Assembly: GCA_032164245.1 (NCBI GenBank)
Contig: JAVMKO010000003.1
Span: forward strand, 44,642,890-44,706,889
Reading direction: 5' to 3'
DNA length: 64,000 nucleotides
Source: Sternotherus odoratus
Taxonomy: Eukaryota; Chordata; Testudines; Kinosternidae
The position numbers and the translations under genes are program-made. Shown here piece after piece: positions 45,084-57,519 of the stretch; position 1 is the stretch's first letter, and each line of letters begins with the position of its first letter. The notes under the pieces were generated by a model. The model was not told the DNA's origin and did not search any database. It worked only from the letters and a program-made list of their open reading frames with translations.

Positions 45084-47559
45084 ATAAAAAGGATATTCAA
45101 CAAGTATAGGGAGAAAGAGGTGGAACAGGAATGTGCACGTATGGTCCATTTGCTATTAACAGAGTTTACTATGAATCTCAACTTACTTACATGATGCTAA
45201 ACATTTTCACTTCTTAATCACCTGCACCCTGTGTCAGCACATAGTCTTCACATCTGGAATCAAAAGTATCCTACGATTGCTTATTTGTATTCCCTGGAGT
45301 ACAATAGTACTTTCTATCTCAAAGTGCAAATGTCAGACCTTCCAGGACTCCATATTTATCTTACAATTTTTAAAGAAGCAGCATCTATGGACATATATGG
45401 CATCATTTAAAGGTGTTGCATAGAATAAACCCTTGTAAGCCTGGTGGCCTACAGAGTAGGGAGCTTGCTATTGACATATGTTGGTGAATCAGGTGAAGAG
45501 TGCTTAAATGAGATTATGCACAGCTACATCTGTCCAAGAAAATAAAAGGTTTTTCAACATTAGTCAAAACTGACACAAAAAGAAAGTTTTAAATCAGTAG
45601 CATTGTGAAGAGGGTGGAACAGTTTCTGTATATTGCTGGGAAATAAGCAGTCCTTCCAAAAAATCTTCTTATTTTGATAACCTGAATAAAATTTCAAATG
45701 GGATGCTAAATGGGCTGGCAATAATCTTACAGTCTTTACTAAGAAGCCACATTTACTTACAATGGCACAGCTCAAATGACCCTCTTCTATTTTATGCAGT
45801 ACAGAAATTCTTTCTCTTTGCATAATAGTAGCCAGATGCATCCTGTCATTGAGAGTAAATATTAGAATTAAAGGTTGAAGGATTTGCACTCAGCAGTATT
45901 TGGGAAGCACTACTGGAAAACCATCATTACTTGGAGTTTTCAAATTTGAGAAATGGAATGGCTTTTCTCAATTTCCTGTAAGGAGAAAGGAAAACATATC
46001 TAAAATCTTTCCCTTTGGGTGTGAGTGACAGAAGACTCATCTTTTAAAATCATCAATTTCCTCATTAGAAGTTCTAACTTGGGTGTTTATAGAATTTGAC
46101 AAAAAGGATCATTTATCTTCTGTTGAGCAGCAGATTCCTTGTAATAATTACACACTGCTAGAACAAATTTGCATCTTTCTTACCTAATCCATCAAAAGGC
46201 ATCTCTTCCATTCTCACTCTTGATTGAATCCCCATAGGATTCAGTCCTATGTTAACTTTATGTAACTAGTTTTTAGATGTTGTCTGGTCTCAGACAGTTC
46301 TATATATGTCTCGGGGGTTCTTTTACATTACTTTCAGCTTCCTGAGGTGTATTCCAGTTTTATTCTTTGGCCCAGATAGTCACATATCTATGCTGAATGA
46401 CTTTCAAAGAACCCCACATAAATATGACCGATATACTCAGTCAACTTATTTTGAGTTTTAACATAAACTGAAATGTTCTGTTTGATTAACTAGCTGTCAC
46501 TGAAGGGATAATGTGCAGTCATACTAGAACATGGTCTAAGGGAACATATTTTGTGCAGTAGCATTCATGACAACCACTGCAGATGCATGAGAAATTAAAA
46601 ACATCGAGTCACAACGTAAGAACAAGCATAAGGGAATCTTATGCTAGGAAAAAAGGGAAATAGAAGAGATTCGAACTGTAACCTATAATATATAAACTAA
46701 TGACAAATTATAGTCTCAAGTCTGCAAAGCCTTACACACCTGAATTCAACTGTATATTTTATTTCAGTGGGGCTGTTCAAATGATTTAAAGTTTGTAAGA
46801 CTGGGCTCTAAGTAACATATAAGAGAAATCAGTGTAAGAGAATATAAAATAATGTGAATCATCCCTATCAAAGATTATAATAATTAAATATAATACAATT
46901 TTGATCCCCTACCAAACACTTATTTCATTTGGCAAATATATTTAAAGAGGGAGAGAAACTATCATTCAAATAATATATGGAAGTCCTGTTTGCACAGTGC
47001 TTACTACAATGGGCTCCTAGGTGCTATGGTAATACTATTTGTTTCCTGTGTACTTATTACTTGTGTTGCTGAATCGATAGTTTGATAAGCTGGAAACTAA
47101 CTCCACTTACCGAGTAACTATTCAACTCCTTGGATGTTAAGGTTGGCAGTTTACAAAATACAGAATTATATCAGCCTGTCAAATTGTAAGTGATCTTGGA
47201 AGTTCTGCTTAAAATCTGATAGGAGAATGTGGCTTATAGTTGTGTAGTGGTTAAGAACACCACATCACTTTGTTTAAATTGTGGATCCTTGCAGAACAAT
47301 CTTAGGTAAAAAATTGTAAGAGGTCTTGAATAAAACATGAGTTGATTTGAAGAACTTTTGCAGTTGGTTTATGATGTGGGATTATGGAGCCAGATGGGGA
47401 GCAGTATCACCAAAAAATCCAGATTCACTGACAGTGTTGCAGAGAAGTGTAAATCATCATATAAGTATGTACACAGAAGCTTTGCAGGCTGGAAAGGTCT
47501 TTATCTGTATGGCTATGCTGTAACCTGCACATACACTGGTGTTCAATTCTTGACCACTC
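45084..47559. other. Intergenic sequence, one weak repeat trace
   Basis: Mostly A+T-rich low-copy sequence. Bases 46995-47035 (TGGGCTCCTAGGTGCTATGG) carry words of an old SINE/LINE 3' end that also appears near 55005 and 60850. No exon is recognised. Confidence 0.5.
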
Positions 47560-47882
47560 ATTGCTAGAAAGCTATTGACACATTGGAGGGAGTTCATAAA
47601 AGAGCAACAAAATGGCTAGGAGGTTGGAAGAAGGAAGAAAAGATTTAAAAAGCTAAATATGTACAGCTTGGCTAAGGTCCTATGGAGGCATTATAACAAT
47701 CTATAAATAATTGAAGGGTGTAATGTGAGGGAGAGGAATTAGCATAATGAAAGGGGTATAATATGGAACAATGGACTGAAACATGGAAAAGGAAAATTTG
47801 GGCTTTTAGGAAAACTATTTGGCAGTGATCAGTATTAGATTGTTGGCATAATCTCCTAAGGGAAGTGGTGGAAGCACTGGTT
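47560..47882 (+). mobile_element. Decayed CR1 fragment
   Basis: Words such as GGGAGTTCATAAAAGAGCAA and AAATGGCTAGGAGGTTGGAA followed by TCTCCTAAGGGAAGTGG follow the CR1 ORF2 C-terminal region in order, with many changes and no open frame. The fragment stops at the Penelope end inserted at 47883. Confidence 0.65.
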
Positions 47883-47976
47883 GCATCCGACGAAGTGGGT
47901 ATTAGCCCACAAAAGCTTATGCTTCAATACTTTAGTTAGTCTTTAAGGTGCCACAGGACTCTTTGTTACCTCTGTC
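47883..47976 (+). mobile_element. Short Penelope-like 3' end with disabled hammerhead core
   Basis: GCATCCGACGAAGTGGGTAT, TAGCCCACAAAAGCTTATGC and CTTTAAGGTGCCACAGGACT match the right arm of 7940-8027. The GAAA of the core is AAAA here, a change at an essential G. Confidence 0.8.
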
Positions 47977-48231
47977 AGGTTTCTGGGTCTCTTTCTTGGG
48001 TTGCTTTTTGCAGCGCACTGTGGGGGACCTTTCTCAATGTAGATCCCTCAATGTGCCTCTATGGCAGCCACTCTCTTCTGCCTGAACAGCAGCTTTTCAA
48101 CCCAGCTGTTGCTAGTCCATTCATTAGCTGGAGGTGGGGAAGTAGCTGCTCGGCCCATGAATCACTTTGTGGCTGTTGCAGCATTGGTTTTCTAGACCCC
48201 ATCAGAAACATTTCTTTTAGAAAAACATCCA

Positions 48232-49930
48232 ATATTTATTGAAAAATTGCCAGTGACTGAGAATGCCCTTTACCCTTGGTAAGTTGTTCCAATGGTTAAT
48301 TACCCTCACTGTTACAAAATTTACACCTTATTTCCAATCTGATTTGTCTAGCTCCATCTTCTAGTCATTTTAGTGTATTTTAGCTGTCTCTGCTAAATAA
48401 GAGGCCTCTATTATCAAATTTCTATTTCCCATTTACTTATGCATGGTGATTGTCACTCCTTTAACCCCTTCTTTAATGAGTTAAATAGATTGAGTTCCTT
48501 TAGTCTCTCTCTCTCTCTCTCTAAGGCAGGTTTTCTAATCCTTTAAATGATTCTTAAGGCTCTTCTTGGAATCTTCTCCAGCATCATTCTTGAAGTATGA
48601 ACTCCAGAACTGGACCAGTATTCCAGTAGTGGCCACATCAATGTCAAAATATAGAGGCAATATTGTGTCTCTACTCCTACTTGAGATTCCCCTGGCTCTG
48701 CATCCAAAGATCTCATTAACCCTTTGGTCAGGGTAGTGCATTGTATGCTCATGCCCATCTGAATATCCACTATCCATTATCCCAAGTATTTTTCAGAGTC
48801 GGTGCTTCCCAGGATAGAGTCCCATATCCTGGAAGCATAACTTACATTGTTTGTTTCCTGGAACATTACATTTGGTCATATTGAAACACATATTGTTTTC
48901 TTATGTTTAACAAACAAGCCAGGTCCCTCTGAATCAGTGACCTGTCCTCTTTATTATTTACATTTTGAGGTCAATCAGGTAGTTTTTAATCCATTTAATG
49001 TGTGCCGTGTTGAATTTGTATTGGTTTAATTTCTTAATCAAGAAGTTGTGTGAATCAGGTCAAATACCTTACAGAAATCTGAGTATGTTATGTCAACATT
49101 ATTACCTTTATCAGCCAAGCTTATAATCTCATCAAAACTGGTATCAAGTTAATTTGAAAAAGATTTTATTTTCCATAAACCCATGTCACTTGGCATTAAT
49201 TCTTTTACCCTCCTTTATTTCTTTATTAATCGAAACCCACATCAGTCATTCCATTATTTCAACTGTACAAGTCATCCCATTTGCAGTTTTAAAATATTGA
49301 CACAACATTCACTTTTTTTTTTCAGTCTCCTGGAACTCCCCCAATTTTCCAACTCTTATTAAAAAAAACAACAGTAAACCATCCAGAGAGCTCCTTGTCC
49401 AGTTCATTTAAAACTTTTGAATGCAAATTATTTTGACCTTTTGATTTAGAAATGTCTATCTTTTTAGATGCTATCATCATCATCATCATCATCACTATCA
49501 CCTTCCCATTATAAATATTACTTCACCTATAAACTAGGTTGGTGTTTTAATCTCTGTAGCTTTTCTCAGTTGTGAATTTTGGGGCATTTAGAAAAATATT
49601 ATTCATGTTCTGACTCTTAATTGGTTTCAGCTTTGTGAAACTGGTTCTTTTAAAGCACCAAGCACATATCTTCTGGCTTGTAACTTATTCTGTTTCCACA
49701 CAATAAATGTAATCTAGTCATGATCATTTGCATCTTAACAACCAGTCATTTTTAGTTCTGTGATCAATTCCTCTTTAGCTGTCAAGATGAGGTCTAATAT
49801 GGAACTCGCTGTGTTGGATGCAACAGTATTTTAGTTAAGAAATTGCCATCTATTCTGAGAATATTGTAATAATGGTAGCATGAGACCTCCAGCATGTCAC
49901 TTAGACTGAAGTCCCATGACTTTATGCTAG
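48232..49930 (-). mobile_element. Long, decayed CR1 LINE ORF2 fragment
   Basis: Read on the minus strand, the sequence follows CR1 ORF2 from the endonuclease/RT region (near 49800, GCTGTCAAGATGAGGTCTAA on plus) through the RT (48900-49470, CAAGTTAATTTGAAAAAGAT) to the C-terminal region near 48240. It contains numerous indels, a (TCA)n run near 49475-49495 and a (TC)n run near 48508-48523. No frame is open beyond about 80 codons, so it is an old copy. Confidence 0.75.
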
Positions 49931-50589
49931 TTTACTGGTTTGCTGTATTTGAAATGTAGGCTTCATTGCTGACTGGGCTTAGATTGCCCTTCAGTTAGGT
50001 GGGTCAGTGCTCTTGAAATGAGAGCAGTGCAGGTTTTTTGACTGCACTGAGCTGATAAGGAGGAGTGGTTGAGTGAGAGAGGGAGAGTCACCCATTCCCG
50101 CTATAACCTCCAGAGGGGTCCAGGTTTTAAAAATGATCTGGGCTTCCAGTGGCTGGTAAACTATATGGCTAATGAGATGAAAGCAGCTGGGAAACTAAAG
50201 TTAGCCAGCTGAGTTCACCAGCAGAGGAAGGCATGGAAGTAGTTTTTTCTTCAAATTGCAGGTACTCCACAAGGAAGAACCTGCTATGGGAGAAGAATGG
50301 CATGTCACCAACAGAACTGCTAGCTCTTCCTGTGTCTGCATCTGTGGGAACTCTGGCCAGACAAGCTTCTTGCCCTTATAGGTTTCTACCCAGCTCCAGT
50401 TCTTGATTTTCTGGGAATATGGCCTGCATGTACTTGCTAAAAAAATCCAAGCAGGGGAACCATCCAGTGTGAGAGGTTGCTGTTGGTGGAGTCCATCAGG
50501 AAGCATGTAAGAGAGCTGCAAGAGGAGGTTGCTCATATATGTAGCATTTGGGAACATGAGAACATCATTGACTGGATGTCCAGAATGTG
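49931..50589. other. Unclassified sequence
   Basis: A 139-codon minus-strand ORF at 50201-50620 has no domain I recognise. Texture and position next to the LTR-like block suggest LTR-element DNA, but this is a guess. Confidence 0.35.
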
Positions 50590-51032
50590 GTGTAATGGGA
50601 TCAGCACCCACCTCTCGCAAGTGCCCCTCTCTGGCTAATATGTGCCAGAAATCCCTCAGTTTTCAATAGGGTAGCACCTGCCTCTCGCGGGTGCCTCCTT
50701 TCTGGTGGGGTATGAGACTGCTTCTTTCTTTGGTCTTACAATGGGGCAGCACCCACCTCCAAAGAGCACCCTCTGGCCAATGGTTGTTCAGTGGACTTTC
50801 TGCAACTCAGCCATCAGGCTGAGTCACACGCCCTGTCCTCCCTACCTGTGTGTACAGTTTTTAGTTCTTGCCCATGACCCTGATATGGGGTTGTAGCACT
50901 AAAGCTTCCCCAAAGGCACTGACTTCTCTCACAGCCCAACTTGGGCCCATTGTGGCACCACTGGTTGATATTCTTTCAGCAGGCCTCACTTGGGCTCAGT
51001 CTTCAGCCAGACCAGCAGAGAACATCTTTCTA
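50590..51032 (-). repeat. LTR-like repeat, left part, split by the Harbinger element
   Basis: GCACCTGCCTCTCGCGGGTG, GTCTTACAATGGGGCAGCAC and CAGCAGAGAACATCTTTCTA match the wording of a turtle LTR family. The sequence resumes after the Harbinger element at 54012. The orientation is taken from a minus-strand TATA word in the right part. Confidence 0.55.
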
Positions 51033-51520
51033 GGGACTGGTCCCCACTAGGGCTTAATGTCGACTTTAACGACGTTAAGTCGATATAAACCTGTACCCGT
51101 CCTCACATGCATGCCATTAAAGTCGATTTAAAGGGACCTTAAAATCGACTTCTGTACTCCTCCCTAATGAGAGGCGTAGTGCTAAAATCGACCTCTCTAG
51201 GTCGATTGTGGACTAGTGAGGACTCAAGTGACATTACTAGCCTCCAGAGGCTGTCCCACAATGCTGCATTCTGACCGCTCTGGACTGCTTCACTGCTCCA
51301 CTGTGACCGCTCTGGACAGCGCTCTCAACTTGCTGCTCTGGCCAGGTAGACAGGAAAAGACCCGGGAACATTTGAATAGCTTCCTGTTTGGTCAGCGTGG
51401 CCAGCTCACCTGCACAGCTCAGTTCCATTCATAGAAATCAGCAGCACAAGCCGCCATGCAGACCTCAGCAGCACAGGAGACCAGCCAAAGGGGGTACCCC
51501 AGCCCACGAAGGATCCTCTG

Positions 51521-52012
51521 GTGAGTGGTCTTTTTTTTGCAACCACCCTTCCCCCCGCCAGTCTGCACAACTGCCCCCGTCCCCCCCGCCAGTCTGCACA
51601 ACCGCCCCCATCCCCCCGTCCCCAGAACTCCCACGCTGAGGCCGCGCGGCAGACTGAATGGAGGGCAAAATTGCTACAGTCAAGACAGGAATCAAGAGCT
51701 GCAGCAGAAAAGCGTGAAGAACAACGGCTGGTGTGTGAAGAACAACGGCTGGAGCATGAGGAAAGACGAGAGGCACGCAAAGAAAGGTGGATGGATGCTT
51801 TGATCCGGATAATGGAGGACCAAAGCGATATGCTCAGGTGTCTGGTAGAGCAGAACCAAAGATCGCCTCTACACCCTCTGTATAACCACCTCTCCCCCTC
51901 CCCAAGTCCCATAGCTTCCCCACCCAAATGCGGGGTGAGAACCCGGGGGGGGGGAAGCTCCGGGGACCGACCCACTCTACCCCACAAGCCAGCACAAGCA
52001 GCAGCAGGATGA
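51521..52012 (+). pseudogene. C-terminal remnant of the Harbinger partner (Myb/SANT-like) protein
   Basis: The frame contains a Glu/Arg-rich coiled coil (about TEWRAKLLQSRQESRAAAEK to ERREARKERW) followed by DALIRIMEDQSDMLRCLVEQ and a Pro/Ser-rich end. This matches the C-terminal part of the second PIF/Harbinger protein, which in intact elements helps nuclear import and DNA binding of the transposase. The N-terminal Myb/SANT domain is missing: only about 490 bp separate the left end from this frame. The upstream part of the ORF is C-rich and probably not coding. Confidence 0.65.
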
Positions 52013-52286
52013 GTGTATCCGAAAAATTTTAAAAGATGCTGAGTCTTGGCCACCCTACACCACCCGTAACCCCTTCCCCCCACCTGCTCCTCCACCACTG
52101 CGACTGCTGGTTTCTCTCCCCTCCCCACCCTACCCCGAATTTGTGATGAACCAATAAAGAAACCGTGATTTTTAAAACAGTGTATTTATTTCCTCTGCAA
52201 GCATCGGGAGGGGGGAGGGAAAGAGGGTGCCAGGACGGCAGGCTTAGGGCTGAGCAGAGCAAGGGACCGGGTTGTCAAACGTCATC

Positions 52287-53599
52287 TTAGGCACTCATGA
52301 AACTGGTTTTCAAGGCGTCCCTGAGGCGAAGCGCCTCATGGTGCTCTCTTCTACTTTCCCTGCTGTCTGGCTGCTGGTAAGCAGCAGACAGTAAATTTGC
52401 CTCTGCCTCCCAGCCCGCCATAAACGTTTCCCCCTTGCTCTCACAGAGATTGTGGAGCACAGAGCAAGCAGCGATAACAATGGGGATATTTCTCTCGCTG
52501 ATGTCTGAGCGAATCAGTAATGAATGCCATCTCCCCTTCAGATGGCCAAATGCACACTCTACTGCCATTCTGCACTTGCTCAGCCTGTAATTGAACAGCT
52601 CCTGACCCCTGTCCAGGGCCCCAGTGTAGGGCTTCATAAGCCAGGGCATTAAGGGGTAGGCTGGGTCCCCAATGAGAACGATGGGCATTTCCACCCCCCC
52701 CCCATGGAAATTTTCTGGTCGGGGAAGAAAATCCCTTGCTGCAGCTGTCTAAAAATCCTAGAGTTCCTGAAAACACGAGCGTCATGAACCTTTCCTGGCC
52801 ACCCCACGTACAGGTCGGTGAAACGTCCCTTGTGGTCAACCACTGCTTGCATGACCATTGAATAATATCCCTTCCAGTTTCTGTACTCCGCGGCCTCATT
52901 GTCCGGTGCCAGGATAGGGATATGAGTCCCATCTATAGCCCCACCACAGTTAGGGAATCCCATGGTGGCAAAGCCATCTATTGTAGCTTGCAGGTTTCCA
53001 AGGTTTATAACCCTGGGTAGCAGCTGCTCGACCATTGCCCTGCTTACTTGCATCACAGCAGAGCCCACTGTAGATTTACCCACCCCAAACTGATTTGCGA
53101 CTGACCGGTAGCTGTCTGGCGTTGCAAGCTTCCAGAGGGCTATCACCACTTGCTTCTCAACTGTGAGGGCCGCTCTCATTCTGGTATTCTTGCGCCGGAG
53201 GGCCGGGGAAAGCAAGTCACAAAGTTCCATGAACGTGCCCTTACGCATGCGAAAGTTTCTGAGTCACTGGGAGTCATCCCAGACCCGCAGCACTACGCGA
53301 TCCCACCAGTCAGTGCTTGTTTCCCTGGCCTAGAATCGGTGTTCCATGGCATGAGCCTGCCCCATTGCCACCAAATTTGCCAGATTGTCGGTTGCCCTAC
53401 TTCCAAAAAACGCAGTGTCCCTGTCCCTGCAATGCATGTCCAGGTCCATGTCCTCCTCCTCTTCCTCCTCCTCCTCACTGTCAGCAGCTTCAGGAAAGCG
53501 CAGTTGTCTCCTCTGCAGACGATGCAGCATAAAATCCAGAACAAGGCGGGAGGTCTTCACAACGGCCAGTGCTGCAGTGATGGCATCTGCGGGCTCCAT
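52287..53599 (-). pseudogene. PIF/Harbinger DDE transposase (HARBI1-like), inactivated
   Basis: One frame runs from MEPADAITAALAVVKTSRLV (start at 53599) through an acidic Glu-run near 53460, then MRKGTFMELCDLLSPALRRK, the helix-turn-helix-like VGKSTVGSAVMQ, the first Asp in AIDGTHIP and the second in GWPGKVHDARVF. After a frameshift in a C10 run (52694-52703) the neighbouring frame carries GDPAYPLMPW and the catalytic Glu region CRMAVECAFGHLKGRW, ending at 52287. TAG at 53330-53332 and TGA at 53264-53266 interrupt the first part. The length of about 437 codons fits the family. It excised and inserted Harbinger elements when intact. Confidence 0.85.
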
Positions 53600-54011
53600 G
53601 CTTTCACTGCTATGGCGTTAGCGCGGGGATGGAGCTCGAATAATGGGATGCCTACCCATGAGTGCACAGCTCGAAATGGTGTCAGTGGAAAAAAAGGGTG
53701 CGGAATGATGACATGCCTACCCTCAGTGCAGCACTCGAAATGGTGTCGGCGTCACAAAAAAAAAGGGCGCGGAATGATGACATGTCTACCCACAGTGCAG
53801 CACTCGAAATGGTGCCTGATGGGGGCTCCGGGAACTGTGGGATAGGTACCCATAGTGCAATGCTCGCTATGTTGACGCTTGCAAAAGTTGTAAGGACAGA
53901 CACTGTCGACCTGCTGTGCTTTGTGGGGATGCACTAAGTCGACTTTATAAAGTCTGCTTTAGATAATCGACTTAAGGAAAATCGACCTACTGCTGTAGTG
54001 AAGACATACCC

Positions 54012-54355
54012 TAGGTCTAACTAGGTTCTGGGCTCAGTCCCCTTGGCTCAGCCTGCCCATATGGATCTGTCCATGGTCCTGCTACTCTTCCAACCAGCCA
54101 GGTACCCAGTCTTCAACAACCTTCCCTGGGCTCAATTCTGCCTGCAGTGAGCTGTCCATGGTCCTACTGCTCCTCCAGCCAGACAGTCATTCAGTCTTCC
54201 TTCTTCCAGTTCAAGGCAGCAATTGACTACTCTGCCTGTGCAAATTCCTTTTATATGGTCCTTCTGACCCCTGATTGGCTGCTCCCCTGCAGCCACTCCA
54301 GGCTGCCCAGAGGATTTCTCAACTCTTTCTGTAGCAGGGTGAGACAGGGGCCATG
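54012..54355 (-). repeat. LTR-like repeat, right part
   Basis: CTGGGCTCAGTCCCCTTGGC and TGTCCATGGTCCTGCTACTC continue the block broken at 51032. On the minus strand CATATAAAAGGAA near 54255 is a TATA-type promoter word, as expected in U3. Outer termini and TSD are not clear. Confidence 0.55.
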
Positions 54356-57300
54356 AAGCCCCACAGGGGCTTCTGGACCTGTTCCACCCTGGCAATGGTG
54401 GATACAAGCCAACTAGAGAAGACTATAGCAGCTCCAGAAGAGGAGGGAGAACTGGCTGTTTATCCCACACATATCTTTATATTTTCTTCCACTGTACTCC
54501 TCATGCCTGGAACACCCTCCATGAGAGAGGAAATATGGATCAGTTCAAAGGTCCCTCAAGAACCACTTCTGTAGCAATGCCTACAAGAAATCAGCTAACC
54601 AATGATAGCTCTGTTGTGCAGCAATTTCAATACCTTATTTAAAGTAAAAACCCTTCAGATTATTTGGAACCATCTTGCTATTCAATATCATTCCCTTATA
54701 ACCATGTGATCTTATTTTTGTTCACATTGTTCTCCCTAATCCACTTTGTCACACTCATCTGTTGCATCTTTTTTCAAATCGGATCCCACTAGAGCAGTCT
54801 GATAGGAGCTGTACCCATGTGGAATCCTACTGAGTGCAATGGGACTACATAAAGGTGTACGGGTTTCCCCAGGGGAAATCTATTAAGGTAAATGTGATTC
54901 TATGTAGGCCCAGGGGGTTGTCTAGGAAAATCAGATAGCAGGATTGGGAATTTAAATGATAAATTATTTGGAACCGAAATTATGTCTACCTATGAGTTTA
55001 TACAGCACCCAGCACAATAGGTCCCTGATTCTGCCTGGGGCTTTTGGTTACTGCTAGAATAAAGTGTGGGGATCATCAGCTCTAGATAATTTCTTAACTT
55101 TTTTTCTTATAATGAATATTTTTATTCTTCCTTCAACATTTGTTAAATTGTTTTTTCCTCCTATGAGTATGTAGCTCCCTATCTGGTAACTTACTCTAAT
55201 ACATACGAATTTGGAAACAAAGATAACTATTTAAAAATTTAAACAAAGAATAAGGCTCTAATTTAAACCAACAAAAGCAAAGATATTCAGTATTTCAGGT
55301 TGAGGCTAACAATCCATCCTCTGTGAACATGGGAGCTTCCACAACTCTGAAATGAATGGGCAGAGACCCAGAAACCAATGCTGACTTATTGTTATCTTGA
55401 TATAGTCTCTTCAGATAATAGAAATTAAATAATTCACCATACACTTGAAAACAGTCTTATTTCAATTAAAATGGTAACATTGATAAAGAAGTTCTCTTTA
55501 CTTTTGGGAAAAGATCCCTGGCTTGTAATTGCATTAATTATAAATATACACAGTTGAAAAGTGATTCAAATGTAAATGTTCTTAATGAGAAGAAAGCAAC
55601 TGGGAGTAGAATTTTTGGTTGTTGCAGTTAATGAAAGTATTTGATTTTGTTTTAATTGGACTTTTAATAATATAAAGTGCTCTCACATTGATGAGATTTC
55701 CTTAATGTAGCATCACCCAGCAGCAGTGCTAGAACTTCCAGGGGGTGCTTCTGCTGCTGTGTGGGGTGCTTCTATAAAGCCCTCTGTAGAGGTGAATCAA
55801 ATAATACCTTTAGAGAGTAGTACTGTTGGCTCACCAGTATTCGTGTCGTGCTCCAGCTCCCTGGCTAAACTCAGGGCACCAAAGAACTACACTCTTTTGA
55901 GCCATTGAGAAGGCAACATACTCCTTAAAAAAGGTATAGGGGGAGGGAGAGTGAACGGAGAGACCCAGTTCCCTAGCCCCTCAGTGACACTACTACAGGG
56001 GCTACTAAGGGACTCCTCTTAAAACCCTGTCAACCTTATAGAAAAGTCCTATAAAAAGTCCTATAATGTTAGACAATAATATCCTTTCTATAGGTTTTAT
56101 GAACCAACCTATAGAATGTCATTCTATGGAATGGTTCAAAAAGTTTGTAGAAGGGATATAATTCTCTATAGTTTTAAAGCATAATTTCCATAGAACTCTA
56201 TTGGTTTCATTCTCTTTATATTCTGTATGACTTTTCCATAAAGGCAGTTTCAGAATTTTGTTACCTTCCTCATACCTAGCCTGCCTCACAGTCTCCCACC
56301 TTCTGCACTGTCCTTTCTTTTCCCTCCATTCCAGGTCTATCTGGCCTTCCCTTCCAGTTTCCACCCTTGTTCCACTGCACCAGTTCTGATTCTTTTCCGC
56401 TACCTCCCTTCCTATGTCTGTGTAACATTCCTCATCATAGCAACTCTTTACCTTCAACTACGCTCAGATCAATCCCCACAGGATCCCCTCTAACCATCTG
56501 GCCACGGCTGTGTACCCTGCCTCCAGTTGTACACCCTAACTTGTGCATCCAGCTGGCCCCATGATCCCCACCCTGATTTGATACTATCTTGAGGGATAGA
56601 AGACCTTTATCCTTCCACCTTTCTTCGTCTTCAGAGGGTGACTGTCTGTCTCTCCCCTCTGAGATCAGCAGCTCAGGCAGGAACTCTCTGGCCTACTACT
56701 TCATCCTGTTTCTTTGAGGGCGGGACCACCTGATAGCTGCCACCCTAAATCCAGGTAGGATCTTTATGTGATAATCCACCTGCCTGGCCTCCTCACCCAT
56801 TCATCTATAGTAAAAGTGGGAAACCATTTGAATTCCAGTGATACTAGGCCTTTAACGATCTAGGACTAAGAATACAAAAGTGTACCAAGATATCCTGAAA
56901 CCCCAGCCCATGAGAAAGTAGTGGCTGAGCAGAACCCAGGCTGGTCAAATTTTTTGAACAAAATGTTTTTCTAAAAAAAAAGACTTTTTCTAACAGAAAA
57001 ATCCCTTTACCTCAAATTGCTGACATTGGCAAAGTGTTTTGATTTTTAATAAAAAGACAGTGCCTTTTCTAAATTTCTCGCATCATTTTAATAAAAAATA
57101 TTACTGAAAATATTATTAAAATTTTGACAACATTTTTAATAGAATTATTGGGAAAAGGAATGGCAACAATTTATTTTCTTAAAAAAGCATCCCTTGCAAT
57201 GTTTTAAAATGAAAACAACTTTGAAAATTTCCCCAAAATAGGTTTTCCTTTTTCCCCCACAAACACTTTATATAAATCTGAATACAACTACAAATATATA

Positions 57301-57394
57301 CATGGTATAACATAGACCACATATATTTATTAATATAATATACTGTAAATTAGGTGTTTAATTGTATTACTTTAGCACTTTCTAGTCTGGCTTC
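54356..57394. other. Intergenic sequence, one weak repeat trace
   Basis: Bases 55005-55060 (CAGCACCCAGCACAATAGGT) carry an old SINE/LINE-type 3' end. Otherwise the sequence is low-copy with no exon recognised. The ORF of 112 codons at 56119-56457 lacks any known domain. Confidence 0.55.
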
Positions 57395-57519
57395 AGGACC
57401 TGATACAGTAGATGTGAAGCAATTCTTCCACTGCACTGATAAGGCCTTAGCTGAAGTACTGTGTCCAGTTCTGGGTGCTACATTTTAGAAATCTTGGACA
57501 AACTGGAGAAAGTCCAGAG

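Larger units (their letters stand above)
51033..54011 (-). mobile_element. PIF/Harbinger transposon, nearly full length (2979 bp)
   Basis: The left end GGGACTGGTCCCCACTA and the inverted right end GGGTATGTCTTCACTACAGC align, and both continue into TTAAGTCGAT words, so they form long imperfect terminal inverted repeats. The flanks CTA and TAG allow a 3-bp target duplication. The element encodes a broken DDE transposase on the minus strand and a truncated partner ORF on the plus strand, in convergent arrangement. A related end fragment lies at 1-263. Confidence 0.88.

Noticed and set aside
48512..49496. (TC)n and (TCA)n runs as CRISPR-like arrays
   Set aside because: Simple microsatellites inside an old CR1 in a vertebrate genome; there are no spacers.
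50201..50620. 139-codon minus-strand ORF as a host gene
   Set aside because: No recognisable domain and no splice context; it sits next to LTR-like repeats, so I left it unclassified.
51406..52128. 240-codon minus-strand ORF in the Harbinger element
   Set aside because: Antisense shadow of the coiled-coil partner frame; the composition is the reverse of that low-complexity sequence and no motif is present.
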